A stretch of DNA of 35,922 bases from CAYLJJ01 sp964384025 (GTDB lineage Bacteria; Myxococcota_A; Bradymonadia; UBA7976; UBA1532): assembly GCA_964384025.1 (NCBI GenBank), contig CAYLJJ010000076.1, positions 1-35,922 of the forward strand, in the 5' to 3' direction. The stretch's first letter is position 1; the number at the start of each line of letters is the position of its first letter. Below the pieces are notes generated by a model that saw only the letters and a program-made list of their open reading frames with translations, had not been told where the DNA came from and searched no databases. Shown here piece after piece: positions 1-7,138 of this stretch. The translations under genes and the position numbers were made by a program.

Positions 1-215
1 CAACCTCAGGGGCTTCAGCGACCTCTTCAGCTTCGGGGGCCTCAGCGATCTCTTCGACCTCTTCAGCTTCGGGGGCCTCAGCGATCTCTTCAACCTCAGG
101 GACTTCAGCGACCTTTTCAGCTTCGGGGGCTTCAGCGATCTCTTCGACTTCTTCAGCTTCAGGGGCTTCAGCCTCTGTCAGTTCTTCAACCTCTGAGGCT
201 TCAGCGATCTCTTCA
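1..215. repeat. Short tandem repeats coding the acidic S1 tail
   Basis: Imperfect tandem units built on 'cttcagcgatctcttc' and 'cttcgggggcctcag' recur through this stretch, some pairs nearly identical (for example around 25-62 and 61-98). They encode repeated Glu-Ala-Pro-Glu/Glu-Val-Glu-Glu-Ile blocks in the C-terminus of S1. The array starts before the window, so copy number cannot be given. Such arrays change length readily by slippage. Confidence 0.8.
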
Positions 216-1903
216 GGCCCTGCTGATTCCTCAATATCAGTGGACTCTTCAAGCTCAACGAGTCCTTCAGCTTCAGGAACCTCATCAGGTTCAGGCTCGA
301 ACTGACTTAAGAGAGAGAGCGCAACCTTTTTTTCCAAAGGTTCAACTGAGAGGACCTCAACTTTAACTTCTTGACCAATCTTTAAATGTTCTTCCGCTTT
401 CCCGACCCTCTTTTCAGGTGAAAATTCGCTTATATGGAGTAGGCCATCGACTCCTTCGGCAATTTTTATGAATGCACCAAAATCAACAACGCGAACAACA
501 ACACCATCGAGTTCTTGTCCAACTGAAAAACTTTCAAAAATCTCATTTGATCGATCTTCTACCAGTTGTTTAATACCAAGGCTGATCCTCTGTCGATCTA
601 TATCGATATTTAGAACCATCACCTCAATCTTCTGACCTTTTTCATAAAGATCAGATGGCTTCCCTCCTGTTAATGTCCAACTGATATCACCAATATGGAC
701 AAGTCCATCAAGCCCCTCTTCAATCCCAACAAAAAGTCCAAAATCTGTGATATTCTGTATCGGTCCCAGAAGTCGAGTCCCTACAGGGTATCGCTCCTTG
801 ATAATCTCCCATGGATTGGGTTGAGTCTGTTTGATACTTAGAGAGAGACGCTGCTTCCCTGCATCACACCGAAGCACCAATGCTTCAATTCTCTGACCTT
901 TTTGCAAATTATCTACTGGTCGTTTTGTGCGAGACCAAGAAATTTCTGAAACGTGAACAAGACCATCTAAACCGTCCTCAATCTCAATAAATGCTCCAAA
1001 GTCTGTTTTCCCTCGAACCAAACCCTCAACTCGACTCCCTACAGGATAGCGCTCTTCTGCCCCTTCCCAGGGATCTGGACGAAGCTGTTTAAGACCCAGA
1101 GAGATGCGCTCATTCTCACGATCAAATTTAAGTACCTTGACTTGAATTCTCTGTCCAACCTGAACAACCTGCTCAGGTTGCTCTAGATGAGTATGACTCA
1201 TATCTGTGATATGTAGGAGCCCGTCAATACCACCCAAATCGATAAAAGCACCAAACTTCGTGATGTTCTTGACCCAACCTTCAACAACAACGCCCTCAGC
1301 AAGAGTGTCAAGCAGACCCTCCTTCTTTACTGGAGGCGCTTCCCGGAAGAGCGCTGCATGAGAGGCCATGATCTGACCCTTCCGTTCATGGAAGCGTATG
1401 AGCTTGACCTCAATCTCCCGATCTAAAAGCGATCCAGAATCTTCTTCCAACGGACCAAACTCACTGCGAGGGAGAAAAGCTTTGATCCCAAAGAGTGAGA
1501 CGGAGAGGCCATCCCGAATTTGAGCCAGAACGCGCACGGTGACCGGTGTAGCCTTTTTATAGAGATCTTCAACGCGATCCCAGAGCCGAAGACGTGCAAC
1601 CTTGCTCAGAGAGAGCCTGATCTTCTCTTCACCTATCTCCTCAAGGTAGACCTCAAGCTCCTCGCCCTCTACGGGCCTCTGCTTGCCCAAGTCTGAGAGG
1701 GGCAGTACTCCAAGCTGTTCGCCTTCTAAAATCAGATGCAGGGAATCTTCATCCCCTCCCTTGACTCGTCCAGTTGTAATTTCACCCGCTCTCAAGCTCT
1801 GCTTCTCAAAGCGAGCGAAGAGATCGTCAATAGAGATGTCATCTTTCAGCACATTCTCAATGGCGAGCTGATTGGCGTTCTTGATTGGGCTTTGATCAGA
1901 CAT
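1..1903 (-). CDS. rpsA: 30S ribosomal protein S1 (3' end outside window)
   Basis: Binds mRNA on the 30S subunit during initiation. Read on the minus strand from an ATG at 1903-1901, preceded by a good ribosome binding site (GGGAGG). 634 residues are visible and the frame is still open at the window edge. Six S1 OB-folds can be recognised: two divergent ones (about residues 40-101 and 119-185) and four canonical ones (about 202-272, 288-358, 375-445, 461-532), each canonical one with a core like TDFGAFI..GLDGLVHVS. This is the domain count of proteobacterial S1. From about residue 535 the protein becomes a Glu/Ala/Pro/Val tail of short repeats (units like EIAEAPE) not present in E. coli S1. 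The gene is divergent from the MerR gene. Identification is strong; the tail length is unknown. Confidence 0.93.
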   Translation of the reverse strand, partial: MSDQSPIKNANQLAIENVLKDDISIDDLFARFEKQSLRAGEITTGRVKGGDEDSLHLILEGEQLGVLPLSDLGKQRPVEGEELEVYLEEIGEEKIRLSLSKVARLRLWDRVEDLYKKATPVTVRVLAQIRDGLSVSLFGIKAFLPRSEFGPLEEDSGSLLDREIEVKLIRFHERKGQIMASHAALFREAPPVKKEGLLDTLAEGVVVEGWVKNITKFGAFIDLGGIDGLLHITDMSHTHLEQPEQVVQVGQRIQVKVLKFDRENERISLGLKQLRPDPWEGAEERYPVGSRVEGLVRGKTDFGAFIEIEDGLDGLVHVSEISWSRTKRPVDNLQKGQRIEALVLRCDAGKQRLSLSIKQTQPNPWEIIKERYPVGTRLLGPIQNITDFGLFVGIEEGLDGLVHIGDISWTLTGGKPSDLYEKGQKIEVMVLNIDIDRQRISLGIKQLVEDRSNEIFESFSVGQELDGVVVRVVDFGAFIKIAEGVDGLLHISEFSPEKRVGKAEEHLKIGQEVKVEVLSVEPLEKKVALSLLSQFEPEPDEVPEAEGLVELEESTDIEESAGPEEIAEASEVEELTEAEAPEAEEVEEIAEAPEAEKVAEVPEVEEIAEAPEAEEVEEIAEAPEAEEVAEAPEV

Positions 1904-2045
1904 AGAAACCTCCCGAAGCGGGCCATCTATCACAGGTCTCCAGCGAGGCTCCAGACTCTTCGAGTGAATCCCGCCTCAAGCCCTCTTCCAAGAGTCCTCA
2001 ATCCCAGCTCTCCTTGAGGTTCCAAGAGCGCCTCTCAAAAGCACC
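1904..2045 (-). promoter_or_regulatory. rpsA leader region with inverted repeats
   Basis: About 140 bp separate the start of S1 from the divergent MerR promoter. Seen here: an inverted pair GACTCTT (about 1953) / AAGAGTC (about 1990) that could fold in the S1 leader mRNA, and the S1 ribosome binding site next to 1904. No convincing -10/-35 pair was found for rpsA. In E. coli S1 represses its own translation through leader structure; a similar role here is only an inference. Confidence 0.3.
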
Positions 2046-2074
2046 TTGACTGGAAGGTGCAAAAAACTTAATAT
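2041..2074 (+). promoter_or_regulatory. Promoter with palindromic operator of the MerR gene
   Basis: A near-consensus sigma-70 promoter is visible: -35 TTGACT at 2046-2051, a 17-bp spacer, and -10 TAATAT at 2069-2074. A 20-bp palindrome with 7-bp arms (GCACCTT / AAGGTGC, 2041-2060) covers the -35 box. MerR family proteins bind such dyads, usually between -35 and -10 with a 19-20 bp spacer. Here the dyad overlaps the -35 box with normal spacing, which would suit repression. A second, imperfect dyad AACCTTAACGTAAGGGTT lies at about 2085-2102, just before the start codon. Confidence 0.6.
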
Positions 2075-2106
2075 CAACAAACTTAACCTTAACGTAAGGG
2101 TTAGAG

Positions 2107-2586
2107 ATGGGCGCCTCAGAGATAATGACCATTGGACAGCTCGCCCAAGCTGTAGGTAAGAGCCCTCGTGCTCTCCGCCTTTACGAGGAGAAGAAGCTGA
2201 TTAGCCCTCAAGGACGCAGCCCTGGAGGATTTCGGCTCTACGGACCTGACGCTCTCTCCCGAATTCGTTGGATTTTGCATATGGGAGAGTTGGGGCTTCC
2301 ACTCTCTCAAATTAAGAAATTGATTCAAGAGTTTAAGAGAGCCAGCCACGGCCGTGAAGCGATGGACAGTCTTCGGAATCAGTATAAAAAACAGCTAGAT
2401 GAAGTAGATAAACAGGTGGAACGGCTTAAAGTTTTGCGTAATTTGATTCAGAGTGGCCTAGATTATCTAGAGGGTTGTAGGGGTTGTATGCGCTCTGGTC
2501 AAGATGGTTGCCAACGCTGCGCAGGTGAATTTCCTGATATTGTAGCTGGAATGTTCTCTCAAACTCAGTTCGGTTCAAGGAGTTGA
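2107..2586 (+). CDS. MerR family transcriptional regulator with paired CxxC motifs
   Basis: DNA-binding regulator of 159 residues. The N-terminus (about residues 7-75) is a MerR winged helix-turn-helix (MTIGQLAQAVGKSPRALRLY, then GFRLYGPDAL), followed by a dimerising helix (about 80-118). The C-terminus carries C124-x2-C127-x7-C135-x2-C138, a four-cysteine arrangement that could bind zinc or another metal, or sense redox; this is inferred from spacing alone. The start may be ATG 2107 or ATG 2125; the family core begins at the second. A palindrome overlaps its promoter, which suggests autoregulation. The sigma factor gene follows after 3 bp, its ribosome binding site lying inside this gene's end, so the two are probably translated together. 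Confidence 0.9.
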   Translation: MGASEIMTIGQLAQAVGKSPRALRLYEEKKLISPQGRSPGGFRLYGPDALSRIRWILHMGELGLPLSQIKKLIQEFKRASHGREAMDSLRNQYKKQLDEVDKQVERLKVLRNLIQSGLDYLEGCRGCMRSGQDGCQRCAGEFPDIVAGMFSQTQFGSRS

Positions 2587-2589
2587 TCT

Positions 2590-3165
2590 ATGATCACTCA
2601 ACATATCCAAGCTCTAAGTCTAGAAAGGGAGAAAGAACTGGTTCGACGTGCCCAAGAGGGGGAAAGTAAAGCTTGCCATCTGCTCTTAGAGGCCCACTAC
2701 CAGAAGATGTATAACCTGGCCCTAAAGATAACCCGAGATCCCAATAAAGCAGAGGATATAACACAAGAGGCTTCCGTTCAGGTTCTTAGACAGATCAAAC
2801 AGTTTCGCTCTGAATCACGAATCAGCTCCTGGATCCATCGCATCGTCTTTAACTCTGCTCTGCTTCGCCACCGCCGAGAAAAGCGGATGGTGCCTACCGC
2901 AGAGATCTTCTCTCCTTTGGCCATCAGCACCGAGCCCCTGCCTGAGAAGCGGGCAGCGGATCGTGAGCTGCTCTCTTTGACCCACAAGCTGCTCTTGAAC
3001 CTCCGCGCGGGTGATCGAGAACTTTTTATACGGCGTTTTATCGATGGCCTCTCTTTAAAGAGCATCTCCCACGAAACTGGGATCTCTCTGCCCGCCCTCA
3101 AGAGTCGCTTCCATCGCGCTCGTCAGCGTCTCAAGGCAACTCCAGAGTTTGGTTTTGCTACTTAA
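2590..3165 (+). CDS. RNA polymerase sigma factor, ECF type (sigma-70 family)
   Basis: 191 residues with the two-domain layout of ECF sigma factors. Region 2 spans about residues 30-98 (LALKITRDPNKAEDITQEA, then SWIHRIVFNSALLRHRREKR), a linker follows, and region 4 spans about 131-185 (FIDGLSLKSISHETGISLPA, with KSRFHRARQRLK as recognition helix). No anti-sigma factor is encoded nearby; instead the gene is coupled to a MerR regulator with four cysteines, 3 bp upstream, which may control its expression. The start ATG is preceded by AAGGAG. Target genes cannot be told from the sequence. Family assignment is firm, subgroup unknown. Confidence 0.92.
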   Translation: MITQHIQALSLEREKELVRRAQEGESKACHLLLEAHYQKMYNLALKITRDPNKAEDITQEASVQVLRQIKQFRSESRISSWIHRIVFNSALLRHRREKRMVPTAEIFSPLAISTEPLPEKRAADRELLSLTHKLLLNLRAGDRELFIRRFIDGLSLKSISHETGISLPALKSRFHRARQRLKATPEFGFAT

Positions 3166-3210
3166 ATTCTCGCTTCTCTTCTAAAAAGCTCTCGGGCTAT
3201 AAACGCTTTT

Positions 3211-3804
3211 ATGATCCTTGGATTGACCGGTGGAATCGCCTGCGGAAAGTCGACCGTAGCGCGTATGTTTCAGGAGCTGGGCGCTCGACTCCTAGACGCG
3301 GACCAGATCGCTCGAGAGATCGTCGAGCCGGGGACGCTGGGCCTCAAGCTCCTCCAAGATGAGTTTGGTGAAAAGATCATCTCCAGCTCAGGTCGTCTGG
3401 AACGGCAACGCTTGGGCAGCTTGGTCTTCTCTAAACCAGAGGCGATGAAACGCCTCGAGGCTCTACTCCACCCCCTCATCCTCCAAGAGAGCGAACGACA
3501 ACTCGCAAGCTTAGCTCAAGAGGCTCCAGTCGTGATCTATGAGGCCGCGCTTCTCATCGAGACAGGACGAATGGAGCGCTTCAGACCTCTGATCTTGGTC
3601 ACTGCACCCAGGGAATTGCAGATCGCTCGTCTGCGCAAACGCGATGGTCTGAGCAGGAGGATGGCTGAAGCTCGCATCAACGCGCAGATGTCTCTGGAGG
3701 AGAAGATCCCCTTCGCTGATGTGATCATCAAGAATGAAGGGTTGCGCGAGCAGACAGCTCAACAAGTTGCTCAACTTTGGGAGGGCTGGCTCACTGCACT
3801 CTAG
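3211..3804 (+). CDS. coaE: Dephospho-CoA kinase
   Basis: Last step of coenzyme A synthesis: phosphorylates the 3'-hydroxyl of dephospho-CoA with ATP in the cytosol. Walker A motif GGIACGKST at residues 7-15, CoaE signature DADQIAREIVEPG at about 31-43, and the acceptor-binding segment HPLI with YEAALLIETG further on. 197 residues, close to the usual 200. It starts 45 bp after the sigma factor and may belong to the same transcript. Its TAG stop shares the palindrome CTAG (3801-3804) with the stop codon of the convergent TPR gene. Confidence 0.96.
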   Translation: MILGLTGGIACGKSTVARMFQELGARLLDADQIAREIVEPGTLGLKLLQDEFGEKIISSSGRLERQRLGSLVFSKPEAMKRLEALLHPLILQESERQLASLAQEAPVVIYEAALLIETGRMERFRPLILVTAPRELQIARLRKRDGLSRRMAEARINAQMSLEEKIPFADVIIKNEGLREQTAQQVAQLWEGWLTAL

Positions 3805-5312
3805 AAACGGATCAACTCTTGTTTAAGAAAACGGAGTAGATAGCGGCTGGCTTCCAGCTCTGGCATCCCTGCAATCTCGATGATGTCCTCCGTAGAGGTG
3901 TGACCATCTATCTGACTCAAAAGGAAGCCCGCGCGATGGTTCATGCTCTGCCAAATCAGCTCAGCAGAAGAGACCATGATCTTAGGAATCCTTTGAGAAT
4001 TCCCCAGTTTAGAGCGACACATCTCTAGGAGTCGTTGGGTATTCTCTTTTAGAAAATGCTGTGCCTCAACGTTCTGAGCATCAATGAGGAGGACCTCTTC
4101 AAAGAGTTCCAAGGAGCCAGAGAAGTCACCCGTCCGCTGTCGAACCTTTGCTTCTTCCATCAATTCAGAGAGCGTTGGTTCAGCTGTTTTTGGAGGAGGC
4201 TTCGATTCTACAGCCCGCAGTGAGTCGATCTCCTCCATTCCTGAGCGAAGGATCGCCTCCAGATCTGGGTCTAGATCAGGGAGGATATCGCTGACGGGTG
4301 GGGAGAGCGTAGGTGGTTGCCTGGACTGGAGAGACAAAGAGGAGGCGTTGTGTGATGGAGACTTGGGGTTGAGCGTTTGAGATGCCAGAGAGTTCGGCTT
4401 GGCAGCTCTCCTGCGCCTAGGAGGCTCTGACGAAACTGTCCCTGGACCCAGAGGAAGGCCCAGAGGGATCTCCTCCTCTTCAAGTGGCTCTGAAAAGGCT
4501 GAGGTCTTCTCTGGAGTTGAGGGATTGCCTAGGGTTGGGGACTTGGGGCTCTCCAGGGGAGATGCTGAGATAAAGGGATCAAAATCCTCTGCTACATATT
4601 CTGAAAGATCCACATCAAGAGATTTGGAAGCCGCCTTGGCTGCGTTTGGATCTTCAAACTCAGGTGTATCAAAAGAGCCCGAGTCCAAGCCCTCTTCCAG
4701 AAGAAGCGCAAGATCATCATCGCCCTGAGGAGCTTCCCAGGCTTTGAAGTCCTCATCGAGCATCAACTCAAGACTCTCCTCGCTCATCTGATCCAGATCA
4801 GGGCCTTTGGAGCGCGTAAAGTGATCCAAGGGCAACTTCATCGGATCCTGAACAGGTCGCATCTCAATGGTATCTCGATCGCTGGCTCCTCCTTGAGGAG
4901 GAGCTCCCCAAGCTTCCGCCTCTGCTCCAGGAGGGCTCTCAATACTCCCTGGACCCATATCATGAAAGAAAGGCTCTTCATCCTTTGGGTGCTCCAGCGG
5001 AGGAGGTCCAATAGAGGGCTCTTTTAGGATCTCAGACCAGTCTAGATCTCCAACAGCCTCATCATCTGGGACAGGTGGAGGAGGCGGAGATTCGATCACT
5101 TGTGGTGTTGGCGTATGGTGGTCGATAAAAGCATCTACACCGATTTGAAAATTATCTTGGACAAAGCGAAGGTACTCTAAAGCGATCTCGTTATTTGCAT
5201 CCAGGCGGATCACATCTTTCCACTTGGAGAGCGCCTCGTAGAGTTTCCCCTCTTCATAGAGAAGCGCTCCCTGTTCCAAGAGCGCTTGAACTTGGCTTTC
5301 AATCTTGTCCAT
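3801..5312 (-). CDS. TPR adaptor protein, third gene of the Hsp70 operon
   Basis: 503 residues, no close family recognised. The N-terminus (about 5-55) is a TPR-like helix pair (ALLYEEGKLYEALSKWKDVI). A long acidic, Pro/Ser-rich, probably disordered middle (about 65-370) follows. A second TPR-like unit lies at about 390-425. The final 60 residues form a module, FLLSQIDGHTSTEDIIEIAG, that resembles the N-terminus of the J-domain protein two genes upstream (FVLSRIDGRSTIRELCQSTG). The start codon overlaps the stop of the Hsp70 gene by one base (TAATG), so translation is probably coupled. Inferred role: adaptor or client receptor for the adjacent Hsp70. Its stop overlaps that of coaE. Confidence 0.8.
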   Translation of the reverse strand: MDKIESQVQALLEQGALLYEEGKLYEALSKWKDVIRLDANNEIALEYLRFVQDNFQIGVDAFIDHHTPTPQVIESPPPPPVPDDEAVGDLDWSEILKEPSIGPPPLEHPKDEEPFFHDMGPGSIESPPGAEAEAWGAPPQGGASDRDTIEMRPVQDPMKLPLDHFTRSKGPDLDQMSEESLELMLDEDFKAWEAPQGDDDLALLLEEGLDSGSFDTPEFEDPNAAKAASKSLDVDLSEYVAEDFDPFISASPLESPKSPTLGNPSTPEKTSAFSEPLEEEEIPLGLPLGPGTVSSEPPRRRRAAKPNSLASQTLNPKSPSHNASSLSLQSRQPPTLSPPVSDILPDLDPDLEAILRSGMEEIDSLRAVESKPPPKTAEPTLSELMEEAKVRQRTGDFSGSLELFEEVLLIDAQNVEAQHFLKENTQRLLEMCRSKLGNSQRIPKIMVSSAELIWQSMNHRAGFLLSQIDGHTSTEDIIEIAGMPELEASRYLLRFLKQELIRF

Positions 5313-7129
5313 TAGCCGATCTTCTGAACGACACCCTTAAACATATTCAGGGTGCGGGTCAGTGCTTCTTGAGCAACCTCTATAGCAGCTATTTCATCTC
5401 CTCTCATCGCTATTTTTGCTCGTTCCACGACCCCCTCCGCCTTATGGATGGCATCTTCTCCAAAGTCTGAACCAGCCAAAAGCTCGCGCACCCTGGGGAA
5501 GATTTGGTTGATATTGTTGATCGACAGTTCGAGTTCCTGGCGGAGTTTCTGAAAGTCGCCATCCCTGCGTACATCAACTAGGTGCTCCTGGTTCTCTTTC
5601 ATCATCCGATGGATTTCATCTTCACTCAGCCCTGAGGTCGCTGTTACGGTGATCGCTTGCTCAATCCCCGTATCCATATCTTTCGCATTTACAGAGACGA
5701 TGCCGTCTGCGTTGATATCGAAAGTGACCTCTACTTCCACCTCTCCTCGAGGAGCAGGCCGCAGGCCAGTTAGGATAAATTCACCCAAGAGTTCATTCTT
5801 ATGGGCGTCACGATGCTCTCCCTGGAGGACAATGATCTTGACGGAGATCTGATCGTCTTTGACCGTGGTGAAGATGTGGCTCCGAGAGGTAGGGACCGTC
5901 GTATTCTGAGGAATCAGGACACTGAACAGCCCTCCATGGATCATGATTCCCAGAGATTGAGGGGTTACATCCAGAAGCAAAACCTGTTGTTTGTCGCTGA
6001 GGAGCGCGGTGCCCTGGATCGCCGCGCCCAGAGCAACAACCTCCTCTGGGTGTACCCCCTTGAGAGGTTCAAGCCCAAAGAACTCCTTCACCTTTGCCTG
6101 GATCAGAGGCATACGAGTCATCCCGCCGACGAGGAGAACATCGTCGATTTGATCACCCACCTCCTCCATCGCCTGACGACAGATTTTGATGGTCCTCTCC
6201 ACCAAATCGACAGTGAGAGACTCCAGCTTCTCCCGTGTGAGCTTCTTCTGAAGGTGGAGAGTTTCATTGCCTCCAGTGGAGATGATGAAGGGCAGATTCA
6301 GCTCAGTCTCCTGAGAGAAGGAGAGCTCACACTTCGCCTTCTCAGCTGCATCTCTCAGGCGCTGGAGCGCCATCTTATCCTGTCGGAGATCGATCTGGTG
6401 TTCTCGCGCAAACTCTAAGACCAACCAGTCCATGATGATCCGACCATCAAAGTCCTCTCCTCCCAGGAACGTATCTCCTGCGGTCGCCAACACTCCAAAG
6501 ACCCCGTTGGAGATCTCCAAGATGGAGATGTCGAAGGTTCCCCCACCCAGGTCGTAGATGGCGATGGTCCGATCCATATCCTTGCCAAAGCCATAAGCAA
6601 GAGCAGCGGCAGTGGGCTCATTGATGATGCGGATTACATCCAAGCCTGCGATACGTCCAGCGTCTTTGGTAGCCTGACGTTGAGAGTCATTAAAATAAGC
6701 GGGGACGGTGATGACAGCCTTCTCGATCTGTCCGCCTGTGTACTCCTCCGAAATCAAACGCATCTCTTGGAGGATGATGCTGCTGATTTCAGGGACGGAG
6801 TAGACGCGATCCCTGAGCTGCACCCGAGCGTCCTTTGCCTTCCCTTCGACGAGAGAGTAAGACACGGTGTCGGTCATGGTGCGCGCAGCAGGTGAGTTCC
6901 AGCGGCGCCCCATAAGGCGCTTGGCTGCATAAACAGTGTTAGAGGCGTTTGTTACCGCTTGACGCTTGGCGATATGTCCAACCAGACGCTTGCCATTCTC
7001 TGAGATCGCGACGATAGAAGGGGTCGTTTTGTACCCGCTCTTATTGGGGAGAATAACAGGTGTTCCCCCCTCCATAATCGCGACGCAAGAGTTGGTGGTG
7101 CCCAGGTCGATCCCGATGATGCGCTCCAC
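5312..7129 (-). CDS. Hsp70 chaperone (DnaK family paralogue)
   Basis: ATP-driven protein folding chaperone of 605 residues, slightly shorter than DnaK (about 638). The nucleotide-binding domain (about 1-365) has IIGIDLGTTNSCVAIMEGG at the start, VPAYFNDSQRQATKDAG, IINEPTAAALAYGFG, DLGGGTFD and LLVGGMTRMP. The linker LLLDVTPQSLG leads into the substrate-binding domain (about 390-500, GEFILTGLRPAPRGEVEVEV). The helical lid is present but ends without the low-complexity acidic DnaK tail. It starts with GTG at 7129-7127 after the ribosome binding site AGGAGA. It lies 9 bp after the J-domain gene and overlaps the TPR gene by 1 bp, so all three are one operon. Housekeeping dnaK is probably elsewhere, as no dnaJ/grpE is adjacent. 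Confidence 0.94.
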   Translation of the reverse strand: MERIIGIDLGTTNSCVAIMEGGTPVILPNKSGYKTTPSIVAISENGKRLVGHIAKRQAVTNASNTVYAAKRLMGRRWNSPAARTMTDTVSYSLVEGKAKDARVQLRDRVYSVPEISSIILQEMRLISEEYTGGQIEKAVITVPAYFNDSQRQATKDAGRIAGLDVIRIINEPTAAALAYGFGKDMDRTIAIYDLGGGTFDISILEISNGVFGVLATAGDTFLGGEDFDGRIIMDWLVLEFAREHQIDLRQDKMALQRLRDAAEKAKCELSFSQETELNLPFIISTGGNETLHLQKKLTREKLESLTVDLVERTIKICRQAMEEVGDQIDDVLLVGGMTRMPLIQAKVKEFFGLEPLKGVHPEEVVALGAAIQGTALLSDKQQVLLLDVTPQSLGIMIHGGLFSVLIPQNTTVPTSRSHIFTTVKDDQISVKIIVLQGEHRDAHKNELLGEFILTGLRPAPRGEVEVEVTFDINADGIVSVNAKDMDTGIEQAITVTATSGLSEDEIHRMMKENQEHLVDVRRDGDFQKLRQELELSINNINQIFPRVRELLAGSDFGEDAIHKAEGVVERAKIAMRGDEIAAIEVAQEALTRTLNMFKGVVQKIG

Positions 7130-7138
7130 CTTGATCTC

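Noticed and set aside
1..215. CRISPR-like array at the window start
   Set aside because: Units are contiguous without spacers, stay in frame and code for the S1 tail.
1683..2017. Plus-strand frames over the start of S1
   Set aside because: They lie antisense to the well-supported S1 gene and contain no family motif.
2041..2060. Palindrome GCACCTT/AAGGTGC as a terminator
   Set aside because: No gene ends before it on either strand, and it overlaps a near-consensus -35 box; an operator is more likely.
5649..6418. Plus-strand frames of 67 and 205 codons within the Hsp70 gene
   Set aside because: Antisense shadows of the conserved Hsp70 sequence, with no motif or ribosome binding site of their own.
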